Source: Bacteroidales bacterium UBA1192 (GTDB taxonomy: Bacteria > Bacteroidota > Bacteroidia > Bacteroidales > Bacteroidaceae). From it: 64,000 nucleotides of DNA. The position numbers and the translations under genes were made by a program. Shown here piece by piece: positions 1 through 6,732 of this stretch. Every line of letters begins with the position of its first letter. The first letter of the stretch is position 1. Below the pieces are notes generated by a model. That model worked only from the letters and a program-made list of their open reading frames with translations. It made no database searches and was not told where the DNA came from. The stretch covers positions 22,147 to 86,146 of the forward strand of contig DBYG01000028.1 in the NCBI GenBank assembly GCA_002310175.1, given 5' to 3'.

Positions 1-1583
1 ATGATACGGCCGGTCTGCTCATCCACAATCTTGACCTTACCATCCTCAGTCACTATATAATCCACATCGCGCTCAAACATGCAGTAGGCCTTGAGCAGCT
101 GGTTGATAGTATGTATGCGCTCGCTCTTTACGGCGTAGTTGGTAAGCAGTTCATCTTTCTTGGCCAGACGCTCCTCCTGACTCAGATCTTTCTCGTTCTC
201 AAGCTCGGAAAGCTGGCTGGCTATATCGGGAAGGATAAAAAACTCGGGATCCTTGTTGGTGCCGCTTATCAGCTCCACACCCTTATCGGTCAGGTCCACG
301 CTGTTAAGTTTCTCGTCTATCACAAAGTAGAGAGGCTCCACAGCCTCAGGCATACGCTTGTTCTGCTGCTCCATGTATATCTCCTCGGTCTTCTGCATGC
401 CCACCTTCATGCCCGGCTCACTCAGGAACTTGATGAGAGCCTTGTTCTTGGGCAGGGCCTTGAAGCTGCGGAAGAGTGACAGGAATCCCTCAGCCACCTC
501 ATCCTGATTCTCGGAGTGTACCTTCTTGCGGGCATCGGCCAGATACTGTGTGGCCAGACGCTTCTGAGCCTCAAAGAGCTGTTCCACCTGAGGGCGCAGC
601 TGCTCAAACTGCTGGTCATCGCCCTTGGGTACGGGACCTGATATTATAAGAGGTGTACGGGCATCATCTATAAGCACCGAGTCCACCTCATCCACGATTG
701 CGTAGTTGTGTCCGCGCTGTACCAGCTCATTTGGATGACCGGCCATATTGTCACGCAGATAGTCAAAACCGAACTCGTTGTTGGTTCCGAACGTGATATC
801 AGCGCGGTAGGCGTTACGGCGGGCCTCAGAGTTAGGCTGATGCTTGTCTATGCAATCCACAGAGAGTCCGTGGAACATATAGAGCGGACCCATCCACTCG
901 GCATCACGCTTGGCCAGGTAATCGTTCACCGTAACCACGTGTACGCCGTTGCCAGTCAGGGCGTTAAGGAACACCGGAAGGGTGGCCACAAGGGTCTTAC
1001 CTTCACCGGTGGCCATCTCGGCAATCTTGCCTTTATGCAGAACTACGCCGCCAAACAGCTGCACATCATAGTGGATCATGTTCCATACGGTGTCATTACC
1101 GCCGGCCACCCAGTGCTGCTGCCACAGGGCCTTGTCTCCGTCTATTATTACAAAATCATGCTTTGCGGCCAGGTCGCGGTCAAAATCGGTTGCGGTCACC
1201 TCCACCTGCTCATTCTCGGTAAAGCGGCGTGCAGTCTCCTTTACTATTGCGAATACATCGGGCAGAACCTCATCAAGAACCACCTCATAGCGGTCAAGCA
1301 CCTCCTTCTCCAGCTTGTCAATCTGGTTGAAAAGGGGCTCGCGCTCCTCCAGTTCAGTCTGCTCTACCTTAGCCTTAAGCTCTTCTATGCGTTTTTTCTC
1401 AGGTATGACAAAATCGCGCACCTTCTGCCTGATCTGCTGTGTAGCGGCGCGCAGCTCATCATTTGACAGTTTCTCATATTTAGGGTATGCGGCCTTGATT
1501 TTCTCCACCCAAGGCTGAATCTCCTTTATGTCACGGGTCTGCTTGTTTCCGAAAAGCTTCCCTATAAACTCGTTAAATCCCAT
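1..1583 (-). CDS. secA: SecA preprotein translocase ATPase, N-terminal half (partial, runs off left edge)
   Basis: SecA is the cytoplasmic ATPase that pushes unfolded preproteins through SecYEG. About 527 residues are visible, starting [15 protein letters not shown]; Bacteroidota SecA is about 1,100 residues, so roughly half is present. The translation shows the Walker A segment [15 protein letters not shown], the motif [19 protein letters not shown], the DEAD-type box [21 protein letters not shown], and a preprotein-binding insertion with the long charged stretches usual for this phylum. It ends at IVDEQTGRI near the window edge. The start at 1583 is the natural SecA N-terminus, with a -7 promoter box about 60 bases upstream. 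The gene is monocistronic as far as can be seen. The family assignment is certain. Confidence 0.97.
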   Translation of the reverse strand, partial: MGFNEFIGKLFGNKQTRDIKEIQPWVEKIKAAYPKYEKLSNDELRAATQQIRQKVRDFVIPEKKRIEELKAKVEQTELEEREPLFNQIDKLEKEVLDRYEVVLDEVLPDVFAIVKETARRFTENEQVEVTATDFDRDLAAKHDFVIIDGDKALWQQHWVAGGNDTVWNMIHYDVQLFGGVVLHKGKIAEMATGEGKTLVATLPVFLNALTGNGVHVVTVNDYLAKRDAEWMGPLYMFHGLSVDCIDKHQPNSEARRNAYRADITFGTNNEFGFDYLRDNMAGHPNELVQRGHNYAIVDEVDSVLIDDARTPLIISGPVPKGDDQQFEQLRPQVEQLFEAQKRLATQYLADARKKVHSENQDEVAEGFLSLFRSFKALPKNKALIKFLSEPGMKVGMQKTEEIYMEQQNKRMPEAVEPLYFVIDEKLNSVDLTDKGVELISGTNKDPEFFILPDIASQLSELENEKDLSQEERLAKKDELLTNYAVKSERIHTINQLLKAYCMFERDVDYIVTEDGKVKIVDEQTGRI

Positions 1584-1616
1584 TATGCGGTATCTCTATT
1601 GATTACTACTGTTTAA

Positions 1617-1650
1617 CGGCACGCAAAATCCGTGCCGAAATGCAAAAGTA
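1617..1650 (-). promoter_or_regulatory. Probable secA promoter -7 box and 5'-leader stem-loop
   Basis: On the minus strand TACTTTTG (1643-1650) fits the Bacteroidetes -7 consensus TAnnTTTG. No good TTTG is visible at the -33 position. Immediately downstream, CGGCACG/CGTGCCG (1617-1623 and 1631-1637) forms a 7-bp hairpin with a 7-base loop. It would sit at or just inside the 5' end of the secA mRNA, about 35 bases before the start codon. Confidence 0.45.
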
Positions 1651-1726
1651 CATTTTTTACAAGAAAACACGTCATTTTTGTCACATCATCTTTATCAAGT
1701 ACCGCAGACTTGTTTATCAAGCACCG

Positions 1727-1913
1727 CAGGACATACGGTTTCTGCACCAGCAGCTCTGGGCTATTCCGGGCCTTTCCGGACCCTAAACGCCGAACTCGTC
1801 CTCATGGTCCCCTATGGGGCCCAACGTTCCTCGAACATGCGGCGTTCTTAACGGGATCCTCCAAGGCCCTCCACTTACGCCCTCCGCTAATGGTGCTGAA
1901 ACCGTATGTCCTG
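1727..1913. repeat. Inverted-repeat element, 23-bp arms with one mismatch, about 185 bp overall
   Basis: The left arm 1727-1749 begins CAGGACATACGG. The right arm 1891-1913 is its reverse complement and ends CCGTATGTCCTG. 22 of 23 positions pair. About 140 bases lie between the arms, with no coding sequence I recognise. A miniature inverted-repeat element or the remnant of one is the simplest reading; a long-range RNA stem is the alternative. Confidence 0.55.
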
Positions 1914-1950
1914 CTCCTGCAACTGGAAACCTTACCGGAATAATTAGGCA

Positions 1951-1978
1951 GTGCAAAAGGGGTCTGACCCCAATTGCA
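1951..1978. repeat. REP-like palindrome, copy 1
   Basis: A single unit with core GGGGTCTGACCCC is flanked by GTGCAAAA on the left and AATTGCA on the right. It matches the units at 4132-4156 and 4727-4794 almost base for base. The core is itself palindromic, so a single copy can form a hairpin. Confidence 0.75.
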
Positions 1979-1993
1979 TGCTTTTGTGCACTC

Positions 1994-2014
1994 AGTTGAC
2001 GGTTGACACTTGAC
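1994..2014. repeat. GTTGACGG repeat, copy 1
   Basis: A 21-base sequence beginning AGTTGACGGTTGACA differs at one position from the arm at 4234-4254, read on the opposite strand. It lies just right of a REP-like palindrome, as the other copies do. Confidence 0.65.
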
Positions 2015-2023
2015 GTGCAAAAG

Positions 2024-2069
2024 AATCGGGGGCCGACGCACGCCCGTAGGCTGCATTGGTCCCCCGATT
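2024..2069 (-). terminator. Terminator-like hairpin after the lipoprotein gene
   Basis: AATCGGGGGCC (2024-2034) pairs with GGTCCCCCGATT (2058-2069) with a one-base bulge. Read leftwards it follows the stop codon of the 2092-3738 gene by 22 bases and is followed by TCTTTTG. The T-run is short, so termination may be weak or the hairpin may only protect the 3' end. Confidence 0.5.
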
Positions 2070-2091
2070 TGGCTATTTGTGTTAGTGTATG

Positions 2092-3738
2092 TTACTGTAC
2101 GTCCTTGACCAGGCGCACTGAGTACCCGTAGAGGCGACTAATACTGGTATTCTGCAAAGTACCATTGTTGAAGGTTAAGCAGTTGGCGTAATTTGCATTA
2201 CCTATGTAGGACGAACTCGACCAGTAGAAGCCGCTGTCCCCGACACTGTTGACACCACTGTAACGTTTGCCAGCTGCCGGTAGGAACACGCAACCCTTGG
2301 CTTCGAGAATAGTCCACTGGGCAGAGGTGCACTGGGTGAGCCAATTGCTGGTGCTGTTGACGGCGCCCCAAGAGGAGGCCTCGCTGTTATCGATGGTAAC
2401 ATCGTTGGGGAACAGAATCATACCTTTTACAGGAGTACCGTCGATATTGATGGTGGCGTTGGTGTAGCGGGCATCGCTGGTGCCGTTGACGGTAGAGCCG
2501 CTGGCGCGGGTGTTGAACAGGTATAGCCACTCGGTATAGCTAAGCGTGTACCAACCTGTCCCGATAGTGTTGCCCCAGTCGCTCTTCAGTGCTTCATCGG
2601 CAACGTTGCCGTAGGTGTCGGTTCTGTTCGTAGTGGTAGAATTGCTGATACCGTATTGTGCTGCGCCTGTCCATGTTGTATTCGATGCGCCCACCCAGCC
2701 AAAGAGGTCAACGGTGCCGTTGGCGGAAACCGTGCCGTTGCCGTCGATGCTGGTGTTAGATGCGGCATTACCCACACAGTCCCACTGGTGGGCAGCAAAG
2801 CCCCACGTCCAGTTTGCACCCAGATCGGTGGTTGTGGCCTGCAGGTTGCCCGGTGAGAAGATGACCTTCTTGTCGGCGGCAACTGAGAATGATACCAGTG
2901 TTGCGGCAAGCTGCTTTCCGTGAGCACGTGTTGCGGTATAACCGCCGGCCTTGATTGTGCGGTAAGAACCAACCTTGGTTGTGCTGCCAACAGGAGTGAT
3001 GTTCACAGCATCATAACTGCCCGTGGGGAGAGGTATGTTGAGTGTCATCTCTGTGGCTGTGCCTGCATCAAAGGTTACTGTGATTTGCTGCTCTGTAGCA
3101 TCAGCAGGTGATGCGTTTGAAATGCTCGGAGTAGTGGTTCCAAGATCACTTACTGCAAATGTGCCGTTCACCTTCTTGCCCGGGAACTGGAATACCAGTC
3201 CTGTGGCATCGGCAGGAATTGCTTTTACGGTTATGCGCAGCAGTCCGCCTACATTATAGAATGTAAGGTTGCTGTTGTCCTTGTCATTTACTGCAACCAT
3301 AGGCAGAGGTGTGTTTTCACCGTTTACCTGGGCGTAAGTATATGTTGCAGGCAGAATTACATTCAGTACGCTCTGGCCGTAGTTTGATGCATCCTTTACT
3401 GATGCGGGATAAACTGCATAGTTATAACGGTCCTCACCTGCGCCATAAGCAACTGTAATGTTGCCGCTGCTTACGGTGCAATCCTGGAATGAGCCTGTTG
3501 TGGCGTTAGTTCCTGCCCATACGGCAATTTGGTCACCATTCACCCAACTGAATGAACTTGTAAGAGTCACCTTTGTGGCATCTGATTCAGTAAGCACACA
3601 TACTGTTTCTGTGCGTACTATCTGTTTCTCTGTCTGAATGGGGTTTGTCTCAATTTTTTCGTTATCGCATGATGCGAAAGACATAATTGCTGCTCCTGCC
3701 AGCAATATGCTGATTATATTTTTCTGTTTCATAGTCAT
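2092..3738 (-). CDS. Fimbrillin-like surface lipoprotein with C-terminal lectin/FISUMP-like domain
   Basis: This is a predicted outer-membrane lipoprotein of about 548 residues. The chosen start (MTMKQKNIISILLAGAAIMS) follows an AAAGGAG ribosome site; a longer start at 3771 would overlap the upstream peptide gene. The lipobox is MSFASC. The N-terminal half resembles fimbrillin or Mfa-like domains: a TKVT strand, WVNGDQIAVWAG, and a later VGGLLRITV core strand. The C-terminal half begins FSPGNLQATT and continues through WGFAAHQWDCVGNA, DLFGWVGAS, GWYTLSYTEWLYLFNTR, GMILFPNDV and GCVFLPAAGKRYSG to YWSSSS and a closing GYSVRLVKDV. That pattern is common in Bacteroidales surface proteins related to the Fibrobacter-paralogous (FISUMP) / C-type-lectin-like fold. 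Ligand and role are unknown; adhesion is an inference. It is cotranscribed with the 42-residue peptide gene just upstream. Confidence 0.8.
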   Translation of the reverse strand: MTMKQKNIISILLAGAAIMSFASCDNEKIETNPIQTEKQIVRTETVCVLTESDATKVTLTSSFSWVNGDQIAVWAGTNATTGSFQDCTVSSGNITVAYGAGEDRYNYAVYPASVKDASNYGQSVLNVILPATYTYAQVNGENTPLPMVAVNDKDNSNLTFYNVGGLLRITVKAIPADATGLVFQFPGKKVNGTFAVSDLGTTTPSISNASPADATEQQITVTFDAGTATEMTLNIPLPTGSYDAVNITPVGSTTKVGSYRTIKAGGYTATRAHGKQLAATLVSFSVAADKKVIFSPGNLQATTTDLGANWTWGFAAHQWDCVGNAASNTSIDGNGTVSANGTVDLFGWVGASNTTWTGAAQYGISNSTTTNRTDTYGNVADEALKSDWGNTIGTGWYTLSYTEWLYLFNTRASGSTVNGTSDARYTNATINIDGTPVKGMILFPNDVTIDNSEASSWGAVNSTSNWLTQCTSAQWTILEAKGCVFLPAAGKRYSGVNSVGDSGFYWSSSSYIGNANYANCLTFNNGTLQNTSISRLYGYSVRLVKDVQ

Positions 3739-3755
3739 TACTCCTTTTCTGATTA

Positions 3756-3884
3756 TCAATCCCATTGCCATGAATCACCGAATTGCGGAATCGGGTTTCC
3801 GCTACCGCATAACACTCCCTCTGTCTTCAGCTCCACCACATCGGTCACGGGAGCTGCATACTCTTTTTTCTTTTTTGTTTCCAT
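3756..3884 (-). CDS. Small 42-residue peptide of the Bacteroidales 'APEVEVVEL..EGVLC' type
   Basis: A short gene reads METKKKKEYAAPVTDVVELK and ends FGDSWQWD, with stop TGA at 3756-3758. Peptides of this form (lysine-rich start, a TDVVEL strand, EGVLCGSG, an acidic/aromatic tail ending in W) recur beside fimbrillin-type genes in Bacteroides and Prevotella, as I recall, and have no known function. It ends 18 bases before the lipoprotein start at 3738 and is in position to be its translational partner. There is no signal peptide. The single Cys sits in VLCGSGN, so a modified or secreted peptide is possible but unsupported. Reading-frame quality and family resemblance make it a real gene despite its size. 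Confidence 0.75.
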   Translation of the reverse strand: METKKKKEYAAPVTDVVELKTEGVLCGSGNPIPQFGDSWQWD

Positions 3885-3917
3885 TTTGTATAAATATGTA
3901 TTGGGTTATATGTGCAC

Positions 3918-4064
3918 AAAAAAACCACGCAAACTCTGTGCAGAGTTCACGTGGTATATGTCTAAAACACTTATTAACAATCTGTTAACACCCCCCCCGC
4001 GTTACAGGAGAGCGCGTCAGAAATCTGATTATAGGCTAGACTATTGCGCATTTCTGACTGATAG
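3918..4064 (-). ncRNA. Structured leader RNA with intrinsic terminator (candidate attenuator or sRNA)
   Basis: Downstream of a good promoter, the minus strand folds into three stems before the first gene. Stem A is GTCAGAAAT (4058-4050) with ATTTCTGAC (4024-4016). Stem B is CTGTAAC (4007-4001) with GTTAACAG (3989-3982), enclosing a run of eight G. Stem C is CCACG...AACTCTG / CAGAGTT...CGTGG (3954-3925), followed at once by seven T (3924-3918). Stem C plus the T-run is a textbook intrinsic terminator 34 bases before the peptide start codon. Either the operon is controlled by attenuation, or this is a free-standing RNA of about 150 nt. I recognise no known riboswitch class. Confidence 0.6.
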
Positions 4065-4069
4065 TTTCG

Positions 4070-4101
4070 CAAAGGTAATATTATTCATCTGACTGTGCAA
4101 A
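4070..4101 (-). promoter_or_regulatory. Promoter of the leader RNA / peptide-lipoprotein operon
   Basis: On the minus strand TTTG (4101-4098) and TACCTTTG (4077-4070) are separated by 20 bases, matching the Bacteroidetes -33/-7 consensus at both elements and in spacing. Transcription would start near 4064. Confidence 0.7.
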
Positions 4102-4131
4102 AAAGCAGGTGTTTCTTTTATGCACAAAATA

Positions 4132-4156
4132 GTGCAATTGGGTCAGACCCCTTTTG
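4132..4156. repeat. REP-like palindrome, copy 2
   Basis: GTGCAATTG-GGTCAGACCCC-TTTTG matches the copies at 1951 and 4727 except for one missing G in the first G-run. It lies in inverted orientation relative to copy 1, on the other side of the peptide-lipoprotein operon. Confidence 0.7.
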
Positions 4157-4167
4157 TATCATTTAGT

Positions 4168-4254
4168 AGTTGACGCTTGACATTTTACACGCCCCCGCAG
4201 AGCAAGATTTTTTTCTGCGCAGAGAAAAAAAACGTCAAATGTCAACCGTCAACT
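4168..4254. repeat. MITE-like element with 21-bp terminal inverted repeats
   Basis: The left arm 4168-4188 starts AGTTGACGCTTGACA. The right arm 4234-4254 is its reverse complement with two mismatches. The 45-base centre has T- and A-runs around CTGCGCAG. A third copy of the arm is at 1994-2014. No target-site duplication is obvious. Confidence 0.6.
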
Positions 4255-4344
4255 TAAATTAAAATCTAAGTATTCTCTCGGACATAGCTCCCAATAGCCA
4301 CCTCCCAGCAATAGTATACCCATAGTCCAGACTCGCTCATGGGT

Positions 4345-4410
4345 ATGGCATCCCTATGGCTACCCTATGGCATCCCTATGGCATCCCTATGGCTACCCTA
4401 TGGCATCCCT
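4345..4410. repeat. 11-bp tandem repeat, six units
   Basis: Six head-to-tail units alternate between ATGGCATCCCT (A) and ATGGCTACCCT (B) in the order A-B-A-A-B-A, followed by a partial ATGGGTA. The repeat unit is not a multiple of three and lies outside any gene. Confidence 0.9.
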
Positions 4411-4571
4411 ATGGGTAGAGCGGGAAAAAAGCGGCATTAGTGCGAAAGATGAACGTGACTGTTTTATCCATAATTTGCGAAAAAATATTCTTACATCTTA
4501 TTTTGGTTAATCATTCCGGTTGTCAGAAAAACACAAAACATTTGTTTAATCCTAATCTCCCCTATTTGAAC

Positions 4572-4630
4572 AGAAAATTTTGCGCCCCTTAAGGGAAAAA
4601 TATTTTCTCTAGAAGGGGCGTAAATTTTCT
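4572..4630. repeat. Long imperfect hairpin
   Basis: AGAAAATTTTGCGCCCCTT (4572-4590) pairs with AAGGGGCGTAAATTTTCT (4613-4630) apart from one offset in the T/A run; the loop is 22 bases. Related short words (CTTAAGGG, CTCCTTAAGGAG) recur around it. Function unknown. Confidence 0.65.
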
Positions 4631-4726
4631 CCTTAAGGAGCGAAATCAAATTAATGTACCGCTTATATGGAAAACATATTGCCTGATGCTGGAAAGCTAC
4701 TGGAAATTTCTTTACAATATGAAGAG

Positions 4727-4794
4727 CGTGCAATTGGGGCCTGACCCCTTTTGCACAAAAAAATGTGCAAAAGGGGTCAGGCCCCAATTGCACG
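4727..4794. repeat. Inverted pair of REP-like palindromes (BIME-like), perfect 31-bp arms
   Basis: The left arm 4727-4757 and right arm 4764-4794 are perfect reverse complements around AAAAAA. Each arm contains the palindromic core GGGGCCTGACCCC or its complement GGGGTCAGGCCCC, with GTGCAAAA and AATTGCAC ends. It is two copies of the unit seen at 1951 and 4132 set head to head. The whole can form a very stable cruciform or RNA hairpin about 40 bases before the ilv -33 box. Confidence 0.9.
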
Positions 4795-4833
4795 AGGTTG
4801 ACACTGTATTTTGCATATTTTGCATATAAATGT

Positions 4834-4863
4834 TTTGTGCTACCTATTAAATAGGTAACTTTG
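4834..4863 (+). promoter_or_regulatory. ilv operon promoter with overlapping operator-like palindrome
   Basis: TTTG (4834-4837) and TAACTTTG (4856-4863) are 18 bases apart and fit the -33/-7 consensus. The spacer is filled by a near-perfect palindrome, TACCTATT-A-AATAGGTA (4841-4857), whose last two bases enter the -7 box. That is where a repressor would act. Two direct copies of TTTGCATA stand just upstream (4811-4826). No T-box or leader peptide rich in Ile, Val or Leu codons is visible in the 58 bases to the ilvD start. Confidence 0.65.
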
Positions 4864-4921
4864 CATTTCAATTACGCCGGATGGGGTAATTATGAATATA
4901 TATACGGAAAAATTGAATATT

Positions 4922-6724
4922 ATGAAGATTCCACTCAGAAGTGACCAGTGTACGGTTGGGCGCCGCATGGCGGGAGCCCGTGCCCTTTGGGTTGCCAACG
5001 GTATGAAAAAGGAGCAGATGGGCAAGCCCGTCATAGCCATTGCAAACTCTTTCACGCAGTTTGTACCGGGTCACGTGCATCTTCATGAGGCAGGACAGAT
5101 AATCAAGGCAGAGATAGAGCGTCTGGGCTGCTTTGCGGCGGAGTTCAACACCATTGCTGTGGATGACGGCATTGCAATGGGTCATGACGGTATGCTCTAC
5201 TCACTGCCCTCACGCGACATAATTGCCGACAGCGTAGAGTATATGGTAAATGCCCACAAGGCCGATGCGCTGGTATGCATCAGCAACTGTGACAAGATCA
5301 CTCCTGGTATGCTTATGGCCACCATGCGCCTTAACATCCCCACCGTATTCGTAAGCGGCGGCCCTATGGAGGCCGGCGAGCTGGGAGATGCACATCTGGA
5401 CCTTATAGACGCAATGATAAAATCGGCCGATGAGAGCGTATCGGATGCCGATGTAGAGGCTATTGAGCGCTCGGCCTGCCCGGGTTGCGGATGCTGCTCA
5501 GGTATGTTCACGGCCAACTCCATGAACTGTCTGACTGAGGTTCTGGGTCTGGCTCTGCCCGGTAACGGCACCATCCTGGCCACGCACAAGAACCGCATAC
5601 AGCTGATGAAGGATGCTGCGGCGCTCATTGTGAAGAACGCCTTCAGGTACTATCAGGATGGTGATGAAAGCGTTCTGCCGCTGAGCATAGCCAAGAAGAA
5701 GAATTTTGAGAACGCCATGAATCTGGATATAGCCATGGGCGGCTCCACAAACACCATACTGCACCTGCTGGCTGTGGCTTATGAGGCCGGTGTGGATTTC
5801 AGGATGGATGATATTGACCGTCTTTCCTGCTCGGTTCCCTGCCTCTGTAAGGTGGCCCCCAACACCCAGAAGTATCACGTTCAGGATGTAGGCCGAGCAG
5901 GCGGTGTGTTAGGTATTCTGGCCGAGCTTGCCAAAGGCGGCCTTCTGCATATTGATGCCATGAACGTTACCGGATTCTCTTACGGAGAGCTGATTGAAAA
6001 GTACAGCATACTCAAGGATAAGATTGATCCTGAGGCCAGACGCATATATTCCACCGCTCCTGCCCGCAGGTTCAGCAATGAGCTGGGATCACAGGACTGC
6101 GTTTACACTGAGCTTGATACTGACCGCGCAGAGGGTTGCATACGCGACCTTCAGCACGCCTACACCAAGGACGGCGGCTTAGCCATACTTAAGGGTAACA
6201 TTGCCGTTGACGGCTGCGTGGTAAAGACCGCAGGTGTTGACGAGAGCATATGGAAGTTCTCAGGTCCCGCCAAGGTGTTTGACTCACAGGAGGATGCTGT
6301 GGACGGCATACTGGGCGGCAAGGTTGTGGCCGGCGATGTGGTGGTAATCACGCATGAGGGCCCCAAGGGAGGTCCCGGAATGCAGGAGATGCTCTACCCC
6401 ACCTCTTATATCAAGTCACGCCACTTAGGTAAGGCCTGCGCACTGATTACTGACGGAAGGTTCAGCGGCGGCACATCGGGCCTCAGCATAGGACACATAT
6501 CACCAGAGGCTGCCAACGGCGGTGCCATAGGTAAGGTTCTGGATGGTGACATTATTGACATAGATATACCCGCACGCAGCATAAACGTTCGTCTGAGCGA
6601 TGCAGAGCTGGCAGCACGTCCCATGCGTCCGCTCACACGCAAGCGCGTGGTGGCCAAGAGCCTCAAGGCATACGCTAATATGGTTAGTTCGGCCGATAAG
6701 GGCGGCGTGAGGATAATTGATTAA
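4922..6724 (+). CDS. ilvD: Dihydroxy-acid dehydratase
   Basis: IlvD dehydrates 2,3-dihydroxy-isovalerate and 2,3-dihydroxy-3-methylvalerate to the keto acids, the third common step of valine and isoleucine synthesis. The protein is 600 residues from the preferred start [20 protein letters not shown]; a start ten codons earlier is possible but adds residues not seen in the family. Iron-sulfur ligands are in [14 protein letters not shown] and [18 protein letters not shown]. The C-terminal signature [20 protein letters not shown] is intact. It is first in the ilv operon, and its stop is 8 bases before ilvB. Confidence 0.97.
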   Translation: MKIPLRSDQCTVGRRMAGARALWVANGMKKEQMGKPVIAIANSFTQFVPGHVHLHEAGQIIKAEIERLGCFAAEFNTIAVDDGIAMGHDGMLYSLPSRDIIADSVEYMVNAHKADALVCISNCDKITPGMLMATMRLNIPTVFVSGGPMEAGELGDAHLDLIDAMIKSADESVSDADVEAIERSACPGCGCCSGMFTANSMNCLTEVLGLALPGNGTILATHKNRIQLMKDAAALIVKNAFRYYQDGDESVLPLSIAKKKNFENAMNLDIAMGGSTNTILHLLAVAYEAGVDFRMDDIDRLSCSVPCLCKVAPNTQKYHVQDVGRAGGVLGILAELAKGGLLHIDAMNVTGFSYGELIEKYSILKDKIDPEARRIYSTAPARRFSNELGSQDCVYTELDTDRAEGCIRDLQHAYTKDGGLAILKGNIAVDGCVVKTAGVDESIWKFSGPAKVFDSQEDAVDGILGGKVVAGDVVVITHEGPKGGPGMQEMLYPTSYIKSRHLGKACALITDGRFSGGTSGLSIGHISPEAANGGAIGKVLDGDIIDIDIPARSINVRLSDAELAARPMRPLTRKRVVAKSLKAYANMVSSADKGGVRIID

Positions 6725-6732
6725 GCAAGATT

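Larger units (their letters stand above)
1584..2091. other. Repeat-rich intergenic region between secA and the lipoprotein operon
   Basis: This 508-base stretch carries no convincing gene: the open frames overlap repeats and look like no family I know. It holds the secA promoter, a 22-base near-tandem direct repeat with units beginning TTTATCAAG at about 1690 and 1712, a long inverted repeat (1727-1913), one REP-like palindrome (1951-1978), a GTTGACGG repeat (1994-2014) and the terminator of the leftward lipoprotein gene (2024-2069). Its composition differs from both neighbours, as expected for decayed mobile or repeat DNA. Confidence 0.6.
4065..4921. other. Intergenic region packed with repeats before ilvD
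   Basis: No supported gene lies here. From left to right it holds the leftward promoter, a REP-like copy (4132-4156), an inverted-repeat element (4168-4254), a short inverted repeat around 4316-4346 (ATACCCAT/ATGGGTAT), an 11-bp tandem repeat (4345-4410), a long hairpin (4572-4630), a 31-bp-arm palindrome (4727-4794) and the rightward ilv promoter (4834-4863). The open frame at 4491-4871 on the minus strand lies across these repeats and is rejected. Confidence 0.6.

Noticed and set aside
708..1466. Open frame on the plus strand across secA
   Set aside because: It is antisense to secA, whose domains are intact; the translation resembles nothing.
2092..3738. Complete diversity-generating retroelement
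   Set aside because: No reverse transcriptase, accessory protein or template repeat exists in the window; only the target-like domain is seen.
4345..4410. CRISPR array
   Set aside because: The 11-bp units are contiguous with no spacers, and no cas genes are present.
4491..4871. Leftward open frame in the repeat region
   Set aside because: It spans the long hairpin and the BIME-like palindrome and matches no family.
4864..4921. Leader peptide or T-box controlling ilv
   Set aside because: The region between the promoter and ilvD is too short and lacks runs of branched-chain codons or a T-box core. The frame [10 protein letters not shown] is just the upstream extension of ilvD.
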